NCBI GenBank assembly: GCA_018900975.1
Contig: JAHIFK010000225.1
Coordinates: 1 to 14,808 of the forward strand
DNA length: 14,808 nt
Source: Methanobacteriota archaeon
GTDB taxonomy: Archaea > Halobacteriota > Methanosarcinia > Methanosarcinales > Methanoperedenaceae
Direction of reading: 5' to 3'
The notes under the pieces are model-generated. The model searched no databases. It saw nothing but the letters and a program-made list of their open reading frames with translations, and was not told the origin of the DNA. Below, one piece after another: positions 6,915 to 14,079 of the stretch. Within the stretch, counting starts at the first letter, position 1. Every line of letters starts with the position of its first letter. The position numbers were made by a program, and so were the translations under genes.

Positions 6915-6977
6915 TGCATGAACTCATCGTTTAAATGCATGGCCTTATCGACAAAATGCATAACCTCATCGCAAAAA
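6915..6977. repeat. Three tandem 21-bp repeats
   Basis: Three adjoining units of exactly 21 bp occupy 6915-6935, 6936-6956 and 6957-6977. Each begins TGCAT, has a C/T-rich CTCATCG or CTTATCG core at unit positions 9-15, and ends in AAA. Positions 6-8 and 16-18 vary. The array lies between pan and the Roadblock gene, immediately upstream of the Roadblock TATA box, so iterated protein binding is plausible. Confidence 0.75.
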
Positions 6978-6986
6978 TAAAAAAAT
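6972..6986 (-). terminator. Oligo-T terminator after pan
   Basis: In minus orientation the sequence reads GATTTTTTTATTTTT starting 11 nt after the pan stop. Archaeal RNA polymerase terminates at such T-runs without a hairpin. It overlaps the end of the third 21-bp repeat. Confidence 0.55.
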
Positions 6987-6996
6987 CATTTTTAAA

Positions 6997-8235
6997 TCAG
7001 GCAAACATACCTTCAACATGCAAATTCGATTTTTCTCCAGAGGCTTTCAACTTTTTAATGGCATCCAGGAAATCATCCATTCCAACACCCTGGCGTTCTT
7101 CCCTGACTGCAAACATCCCTGCCTCCATGGCGATCGCTTTAAGGTCAGAACCGCTCATTCCTTCTGTAAGCGAGATAATTTCTTCAAAATCAACATCCTC
7201 AAGAAGTTTCATTTTTCTGCAGTGTATCTTTAAGATCATAACCCGGGCTTCCTCATTGGGCATAGGGATCTGTATGAACCTGTCAAACCGTCCAGGTCGA
7301 AGCAGCGCCGAGTCAAGTATGTCCGGTCTGTTCGTTGCAGCGATGATCCTGACATTTCCCCTGGCATTGAAGCCGTCCATTTCAGAAAGAAGCTGCATAA
7401 GCGTGCGCTGGACTTCCCTATCTCCCGAAGTTGCTGATTCAAGCCGCTTTGCACCTATGGAATCAAGTTCATCAATGAAAATAATACTTGGCGACTTTTC
7501 CTTAGCCATCTTGAATAGGTCGCGTACAAGCCTTGCGCCTTCTCCGATGTACTTCTGTACAAGTTCAGAACCCACTATCCTTATGAATGTTGCTTTTGTT
7601 TGCCCTGCTACGGCTTTTGCAAGCAGTGTCTTGCCTGTCCCCGGCGGACCGAATAAAAGAACACCTTTGGGCGGTTCTATCCCTATACGATCAAATACCT
7701 CAGGTCTTGTAAGCGGCAATTCCACAGCTTCTCTCAATTCGCGTATCTGTTCATCCAGTCCGCCTATTTCATAATATGATGCTTCGGGTTTCTCCAGTAT
7801 CTCCATGCCGTTCACGAATGGATCGCGAGAGGAAGGAAGGATACTTGTCACAGCAAGGGTCTGGTAATTTAAGGATACCCTTGTTCCTGGAACTAGATCA
7901 GAGTTATTTATGAACTGGGACGCCCCAACCACGAACTGTGGACCTGTGCTGCTTCTGATAACCACTTTATTACCTTCAAGAACATCAACGACGTTACCTA
8001 CGACCTGGGGTGTCATTTTAAGCCTGTCGAGTTCACTCTTAAGCTGGCGTATCTCTCTCTCATACTTAAGTTTCTGGTTCTCAGTAAACCGTTTCTCCAG
8101 TTCTATTTTGTTCGCCTGCTCCCTCAGTAGAGTGTTCCTCTCCTCCAGCATCTTGATCCTGTCCATCAGATATCTGGAAAAATCATCGTTACCTATTCCG
8201 ATTGGTATTTCCCGGTTTTCCTGAGTCTCAGACAT
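6997..8235 (-). CDS. pan: Proteasome-activating nucleotidase (PAN)
   Basis: This 412-residue AAA+ ATPase forms the hexameric cap that unfolds substrates and feeds them to the archaeal 20S proteasome. Domains in order: N-terminal coiled coil (about 20-75), with Pro76 in MTPQVVG near the position of the PAN kink proline; OB domain (about 77-135); AAA+ core with Walker A GPPGTGKT (196-203), pore loop KYIGEG (228-233), Walker B IIFIDE (251-256) and the second region of homology with arginine fingers (about 302-320, ALLRPGRFDR). The C-terminus is GMFA rather than a strict hydrophobic-Tyr-X docking motif: Phe stands in for Tyr. Length is normal. The ATG at 8233-8235 faces mbf1 across 54 bp. PAN-MBF1 adjacency is, as I recall, common in euryarchaea. 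No proteasome subunit is in the window. Confidence 0.97.
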   Translation of the reverse strand: MSETQENREIPIGIGNDDFSRYLMDRIKMLEERNTLLREQANKIELEKRFTENQKLKYEREIRQLKSELDRLKMTPQVVGNVVDVLEGNKVVIRSSTGPQFVVGASQFINNSDLVPGTRVSLNYQTLAVTSILPSSRDPFVNGMEILEKPEASYYEIGGLDEQIRELREAVELPLTRPEVFDRIGIEPPKGVLLFGPPGTGKTLLAKAVAGQTKATFIRIVGSELVQKYIGEGARLVRDLFKMAKEKSPSIIFIDELDSIGAKRLESATSGDREVQRTLMQLLSEMDGFNARGNVRIIAATNRPDILDSALLRPGRFDRFIQIPMPNEEARVMILKIHCRKMKLLEDVDFEEIISLTEGMSGSDLKAIAMEAGMFAVREERQGVGMDDFLDAIKKLKASGEKSNLHVEGMFA

Positions 8236-8250
8236 GTAAGTCTCCGAATG

Positions 8251-8274
8251 ATATTTAAGCGTGGACGGTATATA
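8251..8274. promoter_or_regulatory. Interleaved divergent promoters of pan and mbf1
   Basis: Two AT-rich TATA-like elements lie in the 54-bp gap. ATATTTAA at 8251-8258 suits mbf1 on the plus strand, with a start near 8279. TATATA at 8269-8274 suits pan on the minus strand, with a start near 8246. Each would give a leader of about 11 nt, and each complex would cover the other's start region. Confidence 0.55.
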
Positions 8275-8289
8275 GAGTTTTCGTCAAAA

Positions 8290-8775
8290 ATGCAATGCGA
8301 AATATGCGGTGTAGATATTAAGGGAGCCCCTATCAGGGCGACTGTTGAAGGAACTGTCCTGGATTTATGTAGCAAGTGCGCGCGCTACGGAAAAGTGTCT
8401 GATAAGTGGACTCCGGTCTCAAGAAAGATCATGCCCAATGAAAAAATGATCGTTACCCGTAAACCCAGACGAGATGCCTTTGATAAACTTGAAGACGAGA
8501 TTATGTCGGATTATGCAGGTATCATCAGGAGAGCAAGGGAATCGCATGGCTTAACGATAGAAGAACTTGCTTCAAAGATCATGGAGAAGTCTACTCTGCT
8601 TAGAAAGATCGAGCGTGAGGAACTGATGCCTGAGGATACTATAAGAAAGAAGCTTGAGACTGCGCTGAATATTAAACTGATGGAAAGGGTGTCATCACAG
8701 GACCAGCGCGGGGGCGGGTTTATCAGGGGAACCACGCTTGGAGATGTTGCGATCATTAAGAAAAAAGCGAAATAA
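8290..8775 (+). CDS. Archaeal multiprotein bridging factor 1 (MBF1)
   Basis: This 161-residue protein has the two-part archaeal MBF1 layout: an N-terminal zinc ribbon with CEIC at residues 3-6 and CSKC at 27-30, and a Cro/C1-type HTH at about 77-130 (IIRRARESHGLTIEELASKI, then TLLRKIEREELMPEDTIRKK). A basic linker joins them and a flexible GGGFIRGTTLGD segment closes the protein. Archaeal MBF1 associates with ribosomes and the transcription machinery; its exact role is debated. The ATG at 8290 was preferred over one 14 codons upstream because the zinc ribbon normally starts the protein at MxCExCG and because the upstream ATG would precede the predicted start site. It is divergent from pan and is followed by the CBS gene cluster on the same strand after about 100 nt. 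Confidence 0.93.
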   Translation: MQCEICGVDIKGAPIRATVEGTVLDLCSKCARYGKVSDKWTPVSRKIMPNEKMIVTRKPRRDAFDKLEDEIMSDYAGIIRRARESHGLTIEELASKIMEKSTLLRKIEREELMPEDTIRKKLETALNIKLMERVSSQDQRGGGFIRGTTLGDVAIIKKKAK

Positions 8776-8827
8776 GTTATCCTGTATTGTGTTGATAGAA
8801 CAATCGCTTAAAGGTCGAACCAGCAAA

Positions 8828-8868
8828 ACATATAAACACTTCAAAGAACATTATTACATTAAAGGGAG
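8828..8868 (+). promoter_or_regulatory. Promoter and RBS of first CBS gene
   Basis: ACATATAAAC at 8828-8837 resembles a TATA box with a start near 8857. GGGAGAA at 8863-8869 lies 7-8 nt before the ATG at 8877 and acts as a good ribosome binding site. Confidence 0.5.
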
Positions 8869-8876
8869 AAGTACAT

Positions 8877-9425
8877 ATGGAACTCAGGATGCCGGTAAAA
8901 GATATAATGACGAGGGATGTTGCAACTGTTGATATCAATAGCGAAGTTCCCGAATTAGCCCAAATAATGCTGGAGCTTGATGTTGGCAGTGTCATAATCA
9001 CAGATAAGAAACATCCAATAGGGATTGTCACTGAGCGCGATATTGTTAGAAAGATAATAACCAAAAATCTTAAACCCAGCGCTATTTCAGTCAGGGCACT
9101 GATGACAACTCCCCTTATAACAGTATCTGCCAGTGAGGGCGTCACGGAAGCAATGCATATGATGGTCAAAATGAAGATTCGCAGGTTGCCTGTAGTGGAC
9201 AAGGGCAAGCTGATAGGTATTGTTACAGATATCGATCTCATAGCAGTTTCAGCAGAAATGGGAAGCATTTTCTCTGACCTTATAAAGATGCACAGAGAAA
9301 AGATCTTTACAATGGAAACCCCTCAAAGAATTAACCGGGGCATCTGTGAAGAATGCGGAGATAACGCTGATGATCTACTGCTTGTGAATGGAAAACTGCT
9401 ATGCGAAAGCTGTGCAGAGATCTAG
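8877..9425 (+). CDS. Two-CBS-domain protein with C-terminal zinc ribbon
   Basis: This 182-residue protein has a CBS pair (Bateman module): CBS1 about 6-60 (VKDIMTRDVATV, then GSVIITDKKHPIGIVTERDI) and CBS2 about 71-126 (RALMTTPLITV, then IRRLPVVDKGKLIGIVTDID). These modules typically bind AMP, ATP, SAM or similar ligands, sometimes nucleic acid. After a helical linker (127-150) comes a four-cysteine zinc ribbon, C157-C160 and C176-C179 (CX2C-X15-CX2C). The ATG at 8877 has a clear ribosome binding site. It has its own promoter and is separated by 84 nt from the four-CBS genes downstream, so it may form a separate unit. The zinc ribbon suggests that it docks onto a protein or nucleic acid. Function unknown beyond ligand sensing. 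Confidence 0.9.
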   Translation: MELRMPVKDIMTRDVATVDINSEVPELAQIMLELDVGSVIITDKKHPIGIVTERDIVRKIITKNLKPSAISVRALMTTPLITVSASEGVTEAMHMMVKMKIRRLPVVDKGKLIGIVTDIDLIAVSAEMGSIFSDLIKMHREKIFTMETPQRINRGICEECGDNADDLLLVNGKLLCESCAEI

Positions 9426-9440
9426 TACCGTTGAACTGCA

Positions 9441-9503
9441 TATATAATTAAATATATGTGTAGTAAATAGATATATGTGGTAAATATATATGAGAAAGGA
9501 GGA
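9441..9503 (+). promoter_or_regulatory. Promoter region with ATATATGTG repeats and RBS before the CBS operon
   Basis: The 84-nt gap holds very AT-rich sequence, TATATAATTAAATATATG at 9441-9458 being the best TATA candidate. ATATATGTG occurs at 9452-9460 and 9471-9479, each followed by a GTAAATA segment, with a third partial copy ATATATGAG at 9486-9494. AAGGAGG at 9497-9503 is the ribosome binding site for the ATG at 9510. Confidence 0.5.
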
Positions 9504-9509
9504 TTCATT

Positions 9510-10283
9510 ATGAAAGTGGAAGACATAATGACAAAGGACCCTGTTTTTTTGCATGATACCGATTTTATGACTCATGCACGTCAAATAATAAGAGACCATA
9601 ATAAACGTACACTACCTGTTGTTGACTCAAAGAAACGGGTTATCGGAATGCTTTCTGAAAAGGAGGCTTTAAATATTTATTCTACGAAATCCAATGTCAC
9701 AGTGGAAGGTTTTACAGCAGTGTCCCCTGAAGTGTATCCAGACATGGATATTCTTCATGCAGCAAAAATAATGGTGGATGCAGATGTGGGACGAGTCCCT
9801 GTGATCAGATCAGGTCAGGACAAAACACTGGCAGGAATACTTAGCACTGTAGATATCTTCAGGAACCTGGATTTAGATAGATCACCAGGAAAGAAAATTG
9901 AGGATGTAATGACCCGAAATGTAAAATCATGCTCTCCTGAAGACAGCATTGCAAAAGTGTGGTTGAATATGAAAGAGACGGGCTTTTCCGGATTTCCTGT
10001 TGTGAAGGACGGACAGCTTGTCGGGATGGTGACAAGACGAAATATTATTAGAGCAGGATATGCAAGGATCGAAAGAGAAGATGAGCACGGAACGAAATCT
10101 ACCATGTCCCCCCCTGTTGAAAAAGTGATGAGTTCTCCCGCCTATACCCTGTCATCCCAGACAACTTTAAAAGATGCCATAAAGGCATTCATCAAACTTG
10201 ATGTGGGAAGGCTTTCTGTGGTAAGCGACGGAACTCTTATAGGCATAGTGGATAGAAACGATATAATAAAAGCGTTCATTTAA
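9510..10283 (+). CDS. Four-CBS-domain protein (first of the operon)
   Basis: This 257-residue protein consists of four CBS domains, i.e. two Bateman modules, at about residues 3-57 (VEDIMTKDPVFL), 64-119 (divergent start, then GRVPVIRSGQDKTLAGILST), 129-183 (IEDVMTRNVKSC, then FPVVKDGQLVGMVTRRNI) and 203-256 (VEKVMSSPAYTL, then GRLSVVSDGTLIGIVDRNDI). No catalytic or membrane domain is present. The ATG at 9510 was chosen over one 11 codons upstream because AAGGAGG lies 6-12 nt before it and because the family normally starts at the first DIM motif. The next gene begins 9 nt after its stop. A ligand-binding regulator of unknown partner; adenine nucleotides are the usual ligands of the superfamily. 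Confidence 0.9.
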   Translation: MKVEDIMTKDPVFLHDTDFMTHARQIIRDHNKRTLPVVDSKKRVIGMLSEKEALNIYSTKSNVTVEGFTAVSPEVYPDMDILHAAKIMVDADVGRVPVIRSGQDKTLAGILSTVDIFRNLDLDRSPGKKIEDVMTRNVKSCSPEDSIAKVWLNMKETGFSGFPVVKDGQLVGMVTRRNIIRAGYARIEREDEHGTKSTMSPPVEKVMSSPAYTLSSQTTLKDAIKAFIKLDVGRLSVVSDGTLIGIVDRNDIIKAFI

Positions 10284-10292
10284 AGGTGTTTT

Positions 10293-11225
10293 ATGAAAAA
10301 CCAGACAGGTAATGCAGTATCAAAAGAAGTACGCGGTGGGTATATAAGAAACCAGGGCCCGCTTGATTTCAAATCACGGATATCAGAGCATCAGGGTGAC
10401 ATAATGACAATCGCCTCAAAGGATGTAGTTACCATCCCGCCCACGATGTCTGTTATAGGCGCAGTAAAAACCATGTTCAGTAAAGGTTTCAGGAGAATTC
10501 CTGTCGCTGATGCGGGTACGAACCGGTTGAAAGGGATAGTGACCTCAATGGATATCGTGGATTTCCTGGGTGGAGGCTCAAGACACCTTATTGTAAAGAA
10601 CAGGTTCAAAGGAAACCTGCTTGCAGCCATCAACGGAAGTATCAGCGAGATCATGGAAGAGAATGTAATTAGCCTGAATGAAAAGGATTCACTTAAAGAT
10701 GCTCTCAACATAATGATCAAAGAAAACGTTGGCGGCATCCCGATCATAGATAGTGACAGCAGGGTAAATGCTATAGTTTCTGAGAGAGATTTTCTCTTTT
10801 TGATCTCAGGAGTGATGACAGCGAAGACCGTAAGTGAGTACATGAGTAAAGACGTTATTACAGCGCCGCCTGATATGACAGTAGGAATGGCTTCGAAATC
10901 AATGGTGAATAACGGGTTCAGGAGGATTCCTATAATAAGGGACAATGTTCTTATCGGGATAATAACAGCCTCCGACATCCTGCGCTTCCTTGGAAGCGGT
11001 GAAATGTTTGACCGACTTGTCACTGGAAATGCAAGAGAGGTTTTCGAAGTGCCTGTCCGTACCCTGATAAAAAAGGACGTGCTTTTTACTACGTCAGATG
11101 TGGATCTCGGGGAAGCAGCAGGAATGATGCTTGATAAGAACGTGGGCTCGCTTCCTGTACTTGAGGACGGAGAATTAAAAGGGATTATAACTGAACGAGA
11201 CTTTGTAAGGGCAATAGCAGATTGA
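10293..11225 (+). CDS. Four-CBS-domain protein with internally duplicated modules
   Basis: This 310-residue protein has a 35-residue basic N-terminal tail followed by four CBS domains at about 36-92, 117-172, 181-235 and 254-309. Domains 1 and 3 are clearly related: both have a PPxM element (TIPPTMSV and TAPPDMTV), GFRRIP, and a Gly-rich close (DFLGGGSRHLI and RFLGSGEMFDRL). Domains 2 and 4 share NVGGIP/NVGSLP and SERDF/TERDF. The protein therefore looks like a duplicated pair. AAAGGTG precedes the ATG at 10293, and the upstream and downstream spacings are 9 and 6 nt, indicating an operon. No catalytic domain is seen. Likely a soluble ligand-sensing scaffold; the partner is unknown. Confidence 0.9.
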   Translation: MKNQTGNAVSKEVRGGYIRNQGPLDFKSRISEHQGDIMTIASKDVVTIPPTMSVIGAVKTMFSKGFRRIPVADAGTNRLKGIVTSMDIVDFLGGGSRHLIVKNRFKGNLLAAINGSISEIMEENVISLNEKDSLKDALNIMIKENVGGIPIIDSDSRVNAIVSERDFLFLISGVMTAKTVSEYMSKDVITAPPDMTVGMASKSMVNNGFRRIPIIRDNVLIGIITASDILRFLGSGEMFDRLVTGNAREVFEVPVRTLIKKDVLFTTSDVDLGEAAGMMLDKNVGSLPVLEDGELKGIITERDFVRAIAD

Positions 11226-11231
11226 GGAATT

Positions 11232-12080
11232 ATGAAAATCAGAGAGATAATGAGTTCGCCCGTTTACGTAGTATCGCCTGACGAAACTGTAGCAAGAGCA
11301 AGGAACCTGATGCTTCGTCACAAGATCGGAAGGCTTGTACTTATTGAGAACAATAAGCCTATCGGTATAGTGACGAAGAAAGATATCAGCCGGAGGCTTG
11401 ACCAGGCAGAACCGCAGTGGCGGCGAAGACCAATCGATAATATACCTATCAGGCAGGTCATGACAGAGAGCCTGATCACGATATACCCAGATGCAACGCC
11501 CAGGCAGCTCGCTGAACTTATGGTCGAGAACAATATTGGCGGGTTGCCTGTTGTGAACAATAAAGATGAGGTTATAGGAATAGTCACAAAGTGGGACATG
11601 ATAAGGTATTTCTCAGAACTGCCTCTTGAGATAAAAGTAAAGGATCTGAATATAGAGCCTGCCATAACTGTTCACAGGCATCATACAATAAGCCATATCC
11701 TTTACGAACTTGATACGAATTCATCAGACAGGGCTGTTGTCCTTGAGGATAATAATAAACCGGTCGGGATAATCACAAGTTCGAACCTTTCTTTTACAGA
11801 AATGAAAAGCAAAACAGGAAACCTGCCCCAAAAAGAAATAAAGATGACTCGTAAAGAGAGTCATGCAGGGAATAAACAGAACAGGTACATAAGGGAAGTG
11901 CCGCTTGTGGCAGAAGATATCATGTCAAGCCCGTTGATAACCGTTAACATTGAAGACCTGGCGACATCTGCCGCAGGGATAATGGTGACAGAGAAGATCA
12001 ATGGAGTGCCCGTAATAGGTAACGGGGTAATGGGGATATTGACAGGGGAAAACATAGTAAGAACAATATTGACATTGTGA
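11232..12080 (+). CDS. Four-CBS-domain protein with insert before the last domain
   Basis: This 282-residue protein carries CBS domains at about 2-56 (IREIMSSPVYVV, then KPIGIVTKKDI), 72-129 (IRQVMTESLITI, then GGLPVVNNKDEVIGIVTKWD), 135-189 (divergent: VKDLNIEPAITV, then KPVGIITSSN) and 226-281 (AEDIMSSPLITV, then NGVPVIGNGVMGILTGENI). A basic, probably flexible insert of about 35 residues (190-225, rich in Lys and Arg) separates domains 3 and 4. GAGG ahead of the ATG at 11232 provides a ribosome binding site, and the 6-nt gap from the previous gene implies co-transcription. No enzyme domain. The Lys/Arg-rich insert could contact nucleic acid, which would fit the RNA ligase downstream, but that is inference. 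Confidence 0.9.
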   Translation: MKIREIMSSPVYVVSPDETVARARNLMLRHKIGRLVLIENNKPIGIVTKKDISRRLDQAEPQWRRRPIDNIPIRQVMTESLITIYPDATPRQLAELMVENNIGGLPVVNNKDEVIGIVTKWDMIRYFSELPLEIKVKDLNIEPAITVHRHHTISHILYELDTNSSDRAVVLEDNNKPVGIITSSNLSFTEMKSKTGNLPQKEIKMTRKESHAGNKQNRYIREVPLVAEDIMSSPLITVNIEDLATSAAGIMVTEKINGVPVIGNGVMGILTGENIVRTILTL

Positions 12081-12091
12081 GGTGAAACAAC

Positions 12092-12889
12092 ATGAAGGTA
12101 AAAGACATAATGGTTGAGCCAATACTGGTTCACAAATCAGACACCGTTTCGCATGCCATGGAACTGATGAACAAACAGGAAACTCGCAGGCTCCTTGTTC
12201 TGAATGGTGACGATATCCAGGGCGTGATAACCATGAGAAGCATTGCGCGCAAACTGGGTACATGGAAGAGTTCGAATCTGCCTGCTTCATCACTGCATGT
12301 TGCAGCTGCAACAACGAATATGTTCGTGAAGGTTCTTCCAGATCTGGATATCAAGGATGCAGTTGCCCTTATGGACAGCAGCGGAGGTATTCTTGTGGTG
12401 ACTGACAGCGGAAAGATCCACGGATGGGTGACGCCTCATGAACTCATGAAAAATGTCAGGGCAGGAAAAGGTTATGCTGCAGATCTGATGAAAGACGCAG
12501 TTTCGGTGACCCCAGGAGAACGTGTGGCGCATGCTCGCCGTTTGATGCTTGACAAAGATATTGGAAGACTTCCGGTGATCGAAAACGGGATTGTCGCAGG
12601 TATTATCACAGAGAGGGATGTTGCGAATGCGATGATGAATTTCAGGGACCTCGTGCCCGACAACCATCAGGATGAGAGGATACGCAATCTGATCGTGGCT
12701 GATATTATGACAAATAATGTTAAAATAGTCAGGACAAATACACCCATATCTGAAGTGGTTTCATTGATATTGAATGAAAATATAGGCGGTGTTCCGGTCC
12801 TGAATCTCAGGGATGAGATGGTAGGCATAATCAGCAGGAGATCTATTATAAAATATCTAGCTTTGATGAACCAGTCAATGGCGGATTGA
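12092..12889 (+). CDS. Four-CBS-domain protein adjoining RNA ligase
   Basis: This 265-residue protein contains CBS domains at about 2-55 (VKDIMVEPILVH, then DDIQGVITMRSI), 75-123 (divergent, lacking the DIM start; GGILVVTDSGKIHGWVTPHE), 129-182 (AADLMKDAVSVT, then GRLPVIENGIVAGIITERDV) and 202-256 (VADIMTNNVKIV, then GGVPVLNLRDEMVGIISRRSI). GAGGTGA lies just before the ATG at 12092. Its stop at 12887-12889 is 20 nt from the probable ligase start, or overlaps a TTG by 4 nt, so the two genes are translationally close. It is the best candidate for a direct partner of the ligase. No catalytic residues were recognised; ligand unknown. Confidence 0.9.
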   Translation: MKVKDIMVEPILVHKSDTVSHAMELMNKQETRRLLVLNGDDIQGVITMRSIARKLGTWKSSNLPASSLHVAAATTNMFVKVLPDLDIKDAVALMDSSGGILVVTDSGKIHGWVTPHELMKNVRAGKGYAADLMKDAVSVTPGERVAHARRLMLDKDIGRLPVIENGIVAGIITERDVANAMMNFRDLVPDNHQDERIRNLIVADIMTNNVKIVRTNTPISEVVSLILNENIGGVPVLNLRDEMVGIISRRSIIKYLALMNQSMAD

Positions 12890-12909
12890 GGTTATGGAAC
12901 GGAGACAGG

Positions 12910-14079
12910 ATGAGACGGGATGTCTCTTCGGAACTTCTTGAGAAGCTGGATGTTGAAAAAGTATCTGAATTGCTTGATATTCCTGAGCACAGGATAACAG
13001 GTGCGATACAGAGAAAGACATTACAGTATGTAAGAGGCAAACAGGACTTATTCAGGTTCGATAAGACCATATCAGGGATCGAGGCAGGGACATGCATATT
13101 CCCTGAGCCTTTTGACATTGTTCGAGGTTTTCCTAAAATACCGCGTGCCCTGATGCTTTATCCCGGTGTTGCCTCTCATTTCTCTTCCTGCGAAAATGTC
13201 GCTGTGGAAGAGAAGATGAATGGTTACAATGTGAGAGTTGCGCTTGTCGGAGATGAGCTTGCAGGGCTTACAAGAGGCGGTTTTGTGTGTCCTTACACCA
13301 CTGATAAAGCCAGTGAACTCATCGGGCAGGACTTTTTTTTTGAGCATCCCAACCTTGTGCTGTGCGGTGAAATGGTGGGGCCTGACAGCCCTTATGTCCC
13401 TAAATCCATTTACGATATCGAGTCACTTGAATTCTTTATATTTGATATCAGGGAGAAGCTCACAGGTAAACCGATGCCAGTCATGAAGCGGCGGGAGCTT
13501 GTAGATGAATACGGACTTCGCTCAGTGAAACTTTTCGGGGAATATGACGTTGAGAAAGCGCATATTGAGATAGAAGGAGTCATCAAAGGTTTCGGGAGAT
13601 CGCTGAATGAAGGTGTGGTTATAAAAGACCCGGAAATGGTGATCACGCCTGTGAAATACACGAGTTCGATGAGCAACTGCGCAGATTTGAGATATGCTTT
13701 TGAGTTTTACAATGACTATGGAAGGGACTTTTTTTTCCCCAGGGTATGCAGGGAAGCGTTCCAGGCTGTTGAGTGGAATGAAACTGAAGAAGAACTGGAA
13801 GAGAGATGCCGCATGTTCGGTGAGAGCATCCTGCTGCCTATGATCGAGACTATAAGGAATAAGAAGAATGGGGGGAATGTTACAGAAACTGTGCAGATAA
13901 GGGTAAAGGACCTCAAGACGGCGCAGGAGTTCGAAGAGCACCTCAGGCTCCTGGGAGTGAACGCCGTTTTTGAAGAACCTGAAATGACGGGGAATGGATA
14001 CCTTGTCAGGATACAGAAAAAATACCACAGTACCAGCGATAAGACAGAGTCCATACTCAATGGGGATCTGTGGGCATAG
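12910..14079 (+). CDS. Archaeal ATP-dependent RNA ligase (Rnl3 family)
   Basis: This 389-residue protein matches the archaeal Rnl3 family, exemplified by the Methanothermobacter (MthRnl) and Pyrococcus abyssi (Pab1020) enzymes, which join RNA 5'-phosphate and 3'-hydroxyl ends, circularise RNA and act as homodimers. Nucleotidyltransferase motifs in order, numbered from the ATG at 12910: motif I EEKMNGYNVR with the AMP-accepting Lys102; a CGEMVGP element near 152-158; motif III LEFFIFDIRE near 173-182; motif IV EGVVIKD near 234-240; motif V PVKY with Lys249. Length agrees with the family (about 380-390). The ATG at 12910 has GGAG 5 nt upstream; a TTG eight codons earlier overlapping the CBS stop is the alternative. 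Two homopolymer runs, TTTTTTTT near 13334-13342 and 13729-13736, encode Phe-rich segments and are mildly frameshift-prone. It closes the CBS operon. Confidence 0.92.
   Translation: MRRDVSSELLEKLDVEKVSELLDIPEHRITGAIQRKTLQYVRGKQDLFRFDKTISGIEAGTCIFPEPFDIVRGFPKIPRALMLYPGVASHFSSCENVAVEEKMNGYNVRVALVGDELAGLTRGGFVCPYTTDKASELIGQDFFFEHPNLVLCGEMVGPDSPYVPKSIYDIESLEFFIFDIREKLTGKPMPVMKRRELVDEYGLRSVKLFGEYDVEKAHIEIEGVIKGFGRSLNEGVVIKDPEMVITPVKYTSSMSNCADLRYAFEFYNDYGRDFFFPRVCREAFQAVEWNETEEELEERCRMFGESILLPMIETIRNKKNGGNVTETVQIRVKDLKTAQEFEEHLRLLGVNAVFEEPEMTGNGYLVRIQKKYHSTSDKTESILNGDLWA

Noticed and set aside
6915..6977. CRISPR array
   Set aside because: The 21-bp units are directly abutting with no unique spacers, and no cas gene is present.
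12886..12909. TTG start for the RNA ligase overlapping the CBS stop
   Set aside because: The ATG at 12910 has a better-placed GGAG and gives a length closer to characterised family members; the eight extra residues show no family similarity that I recognise.
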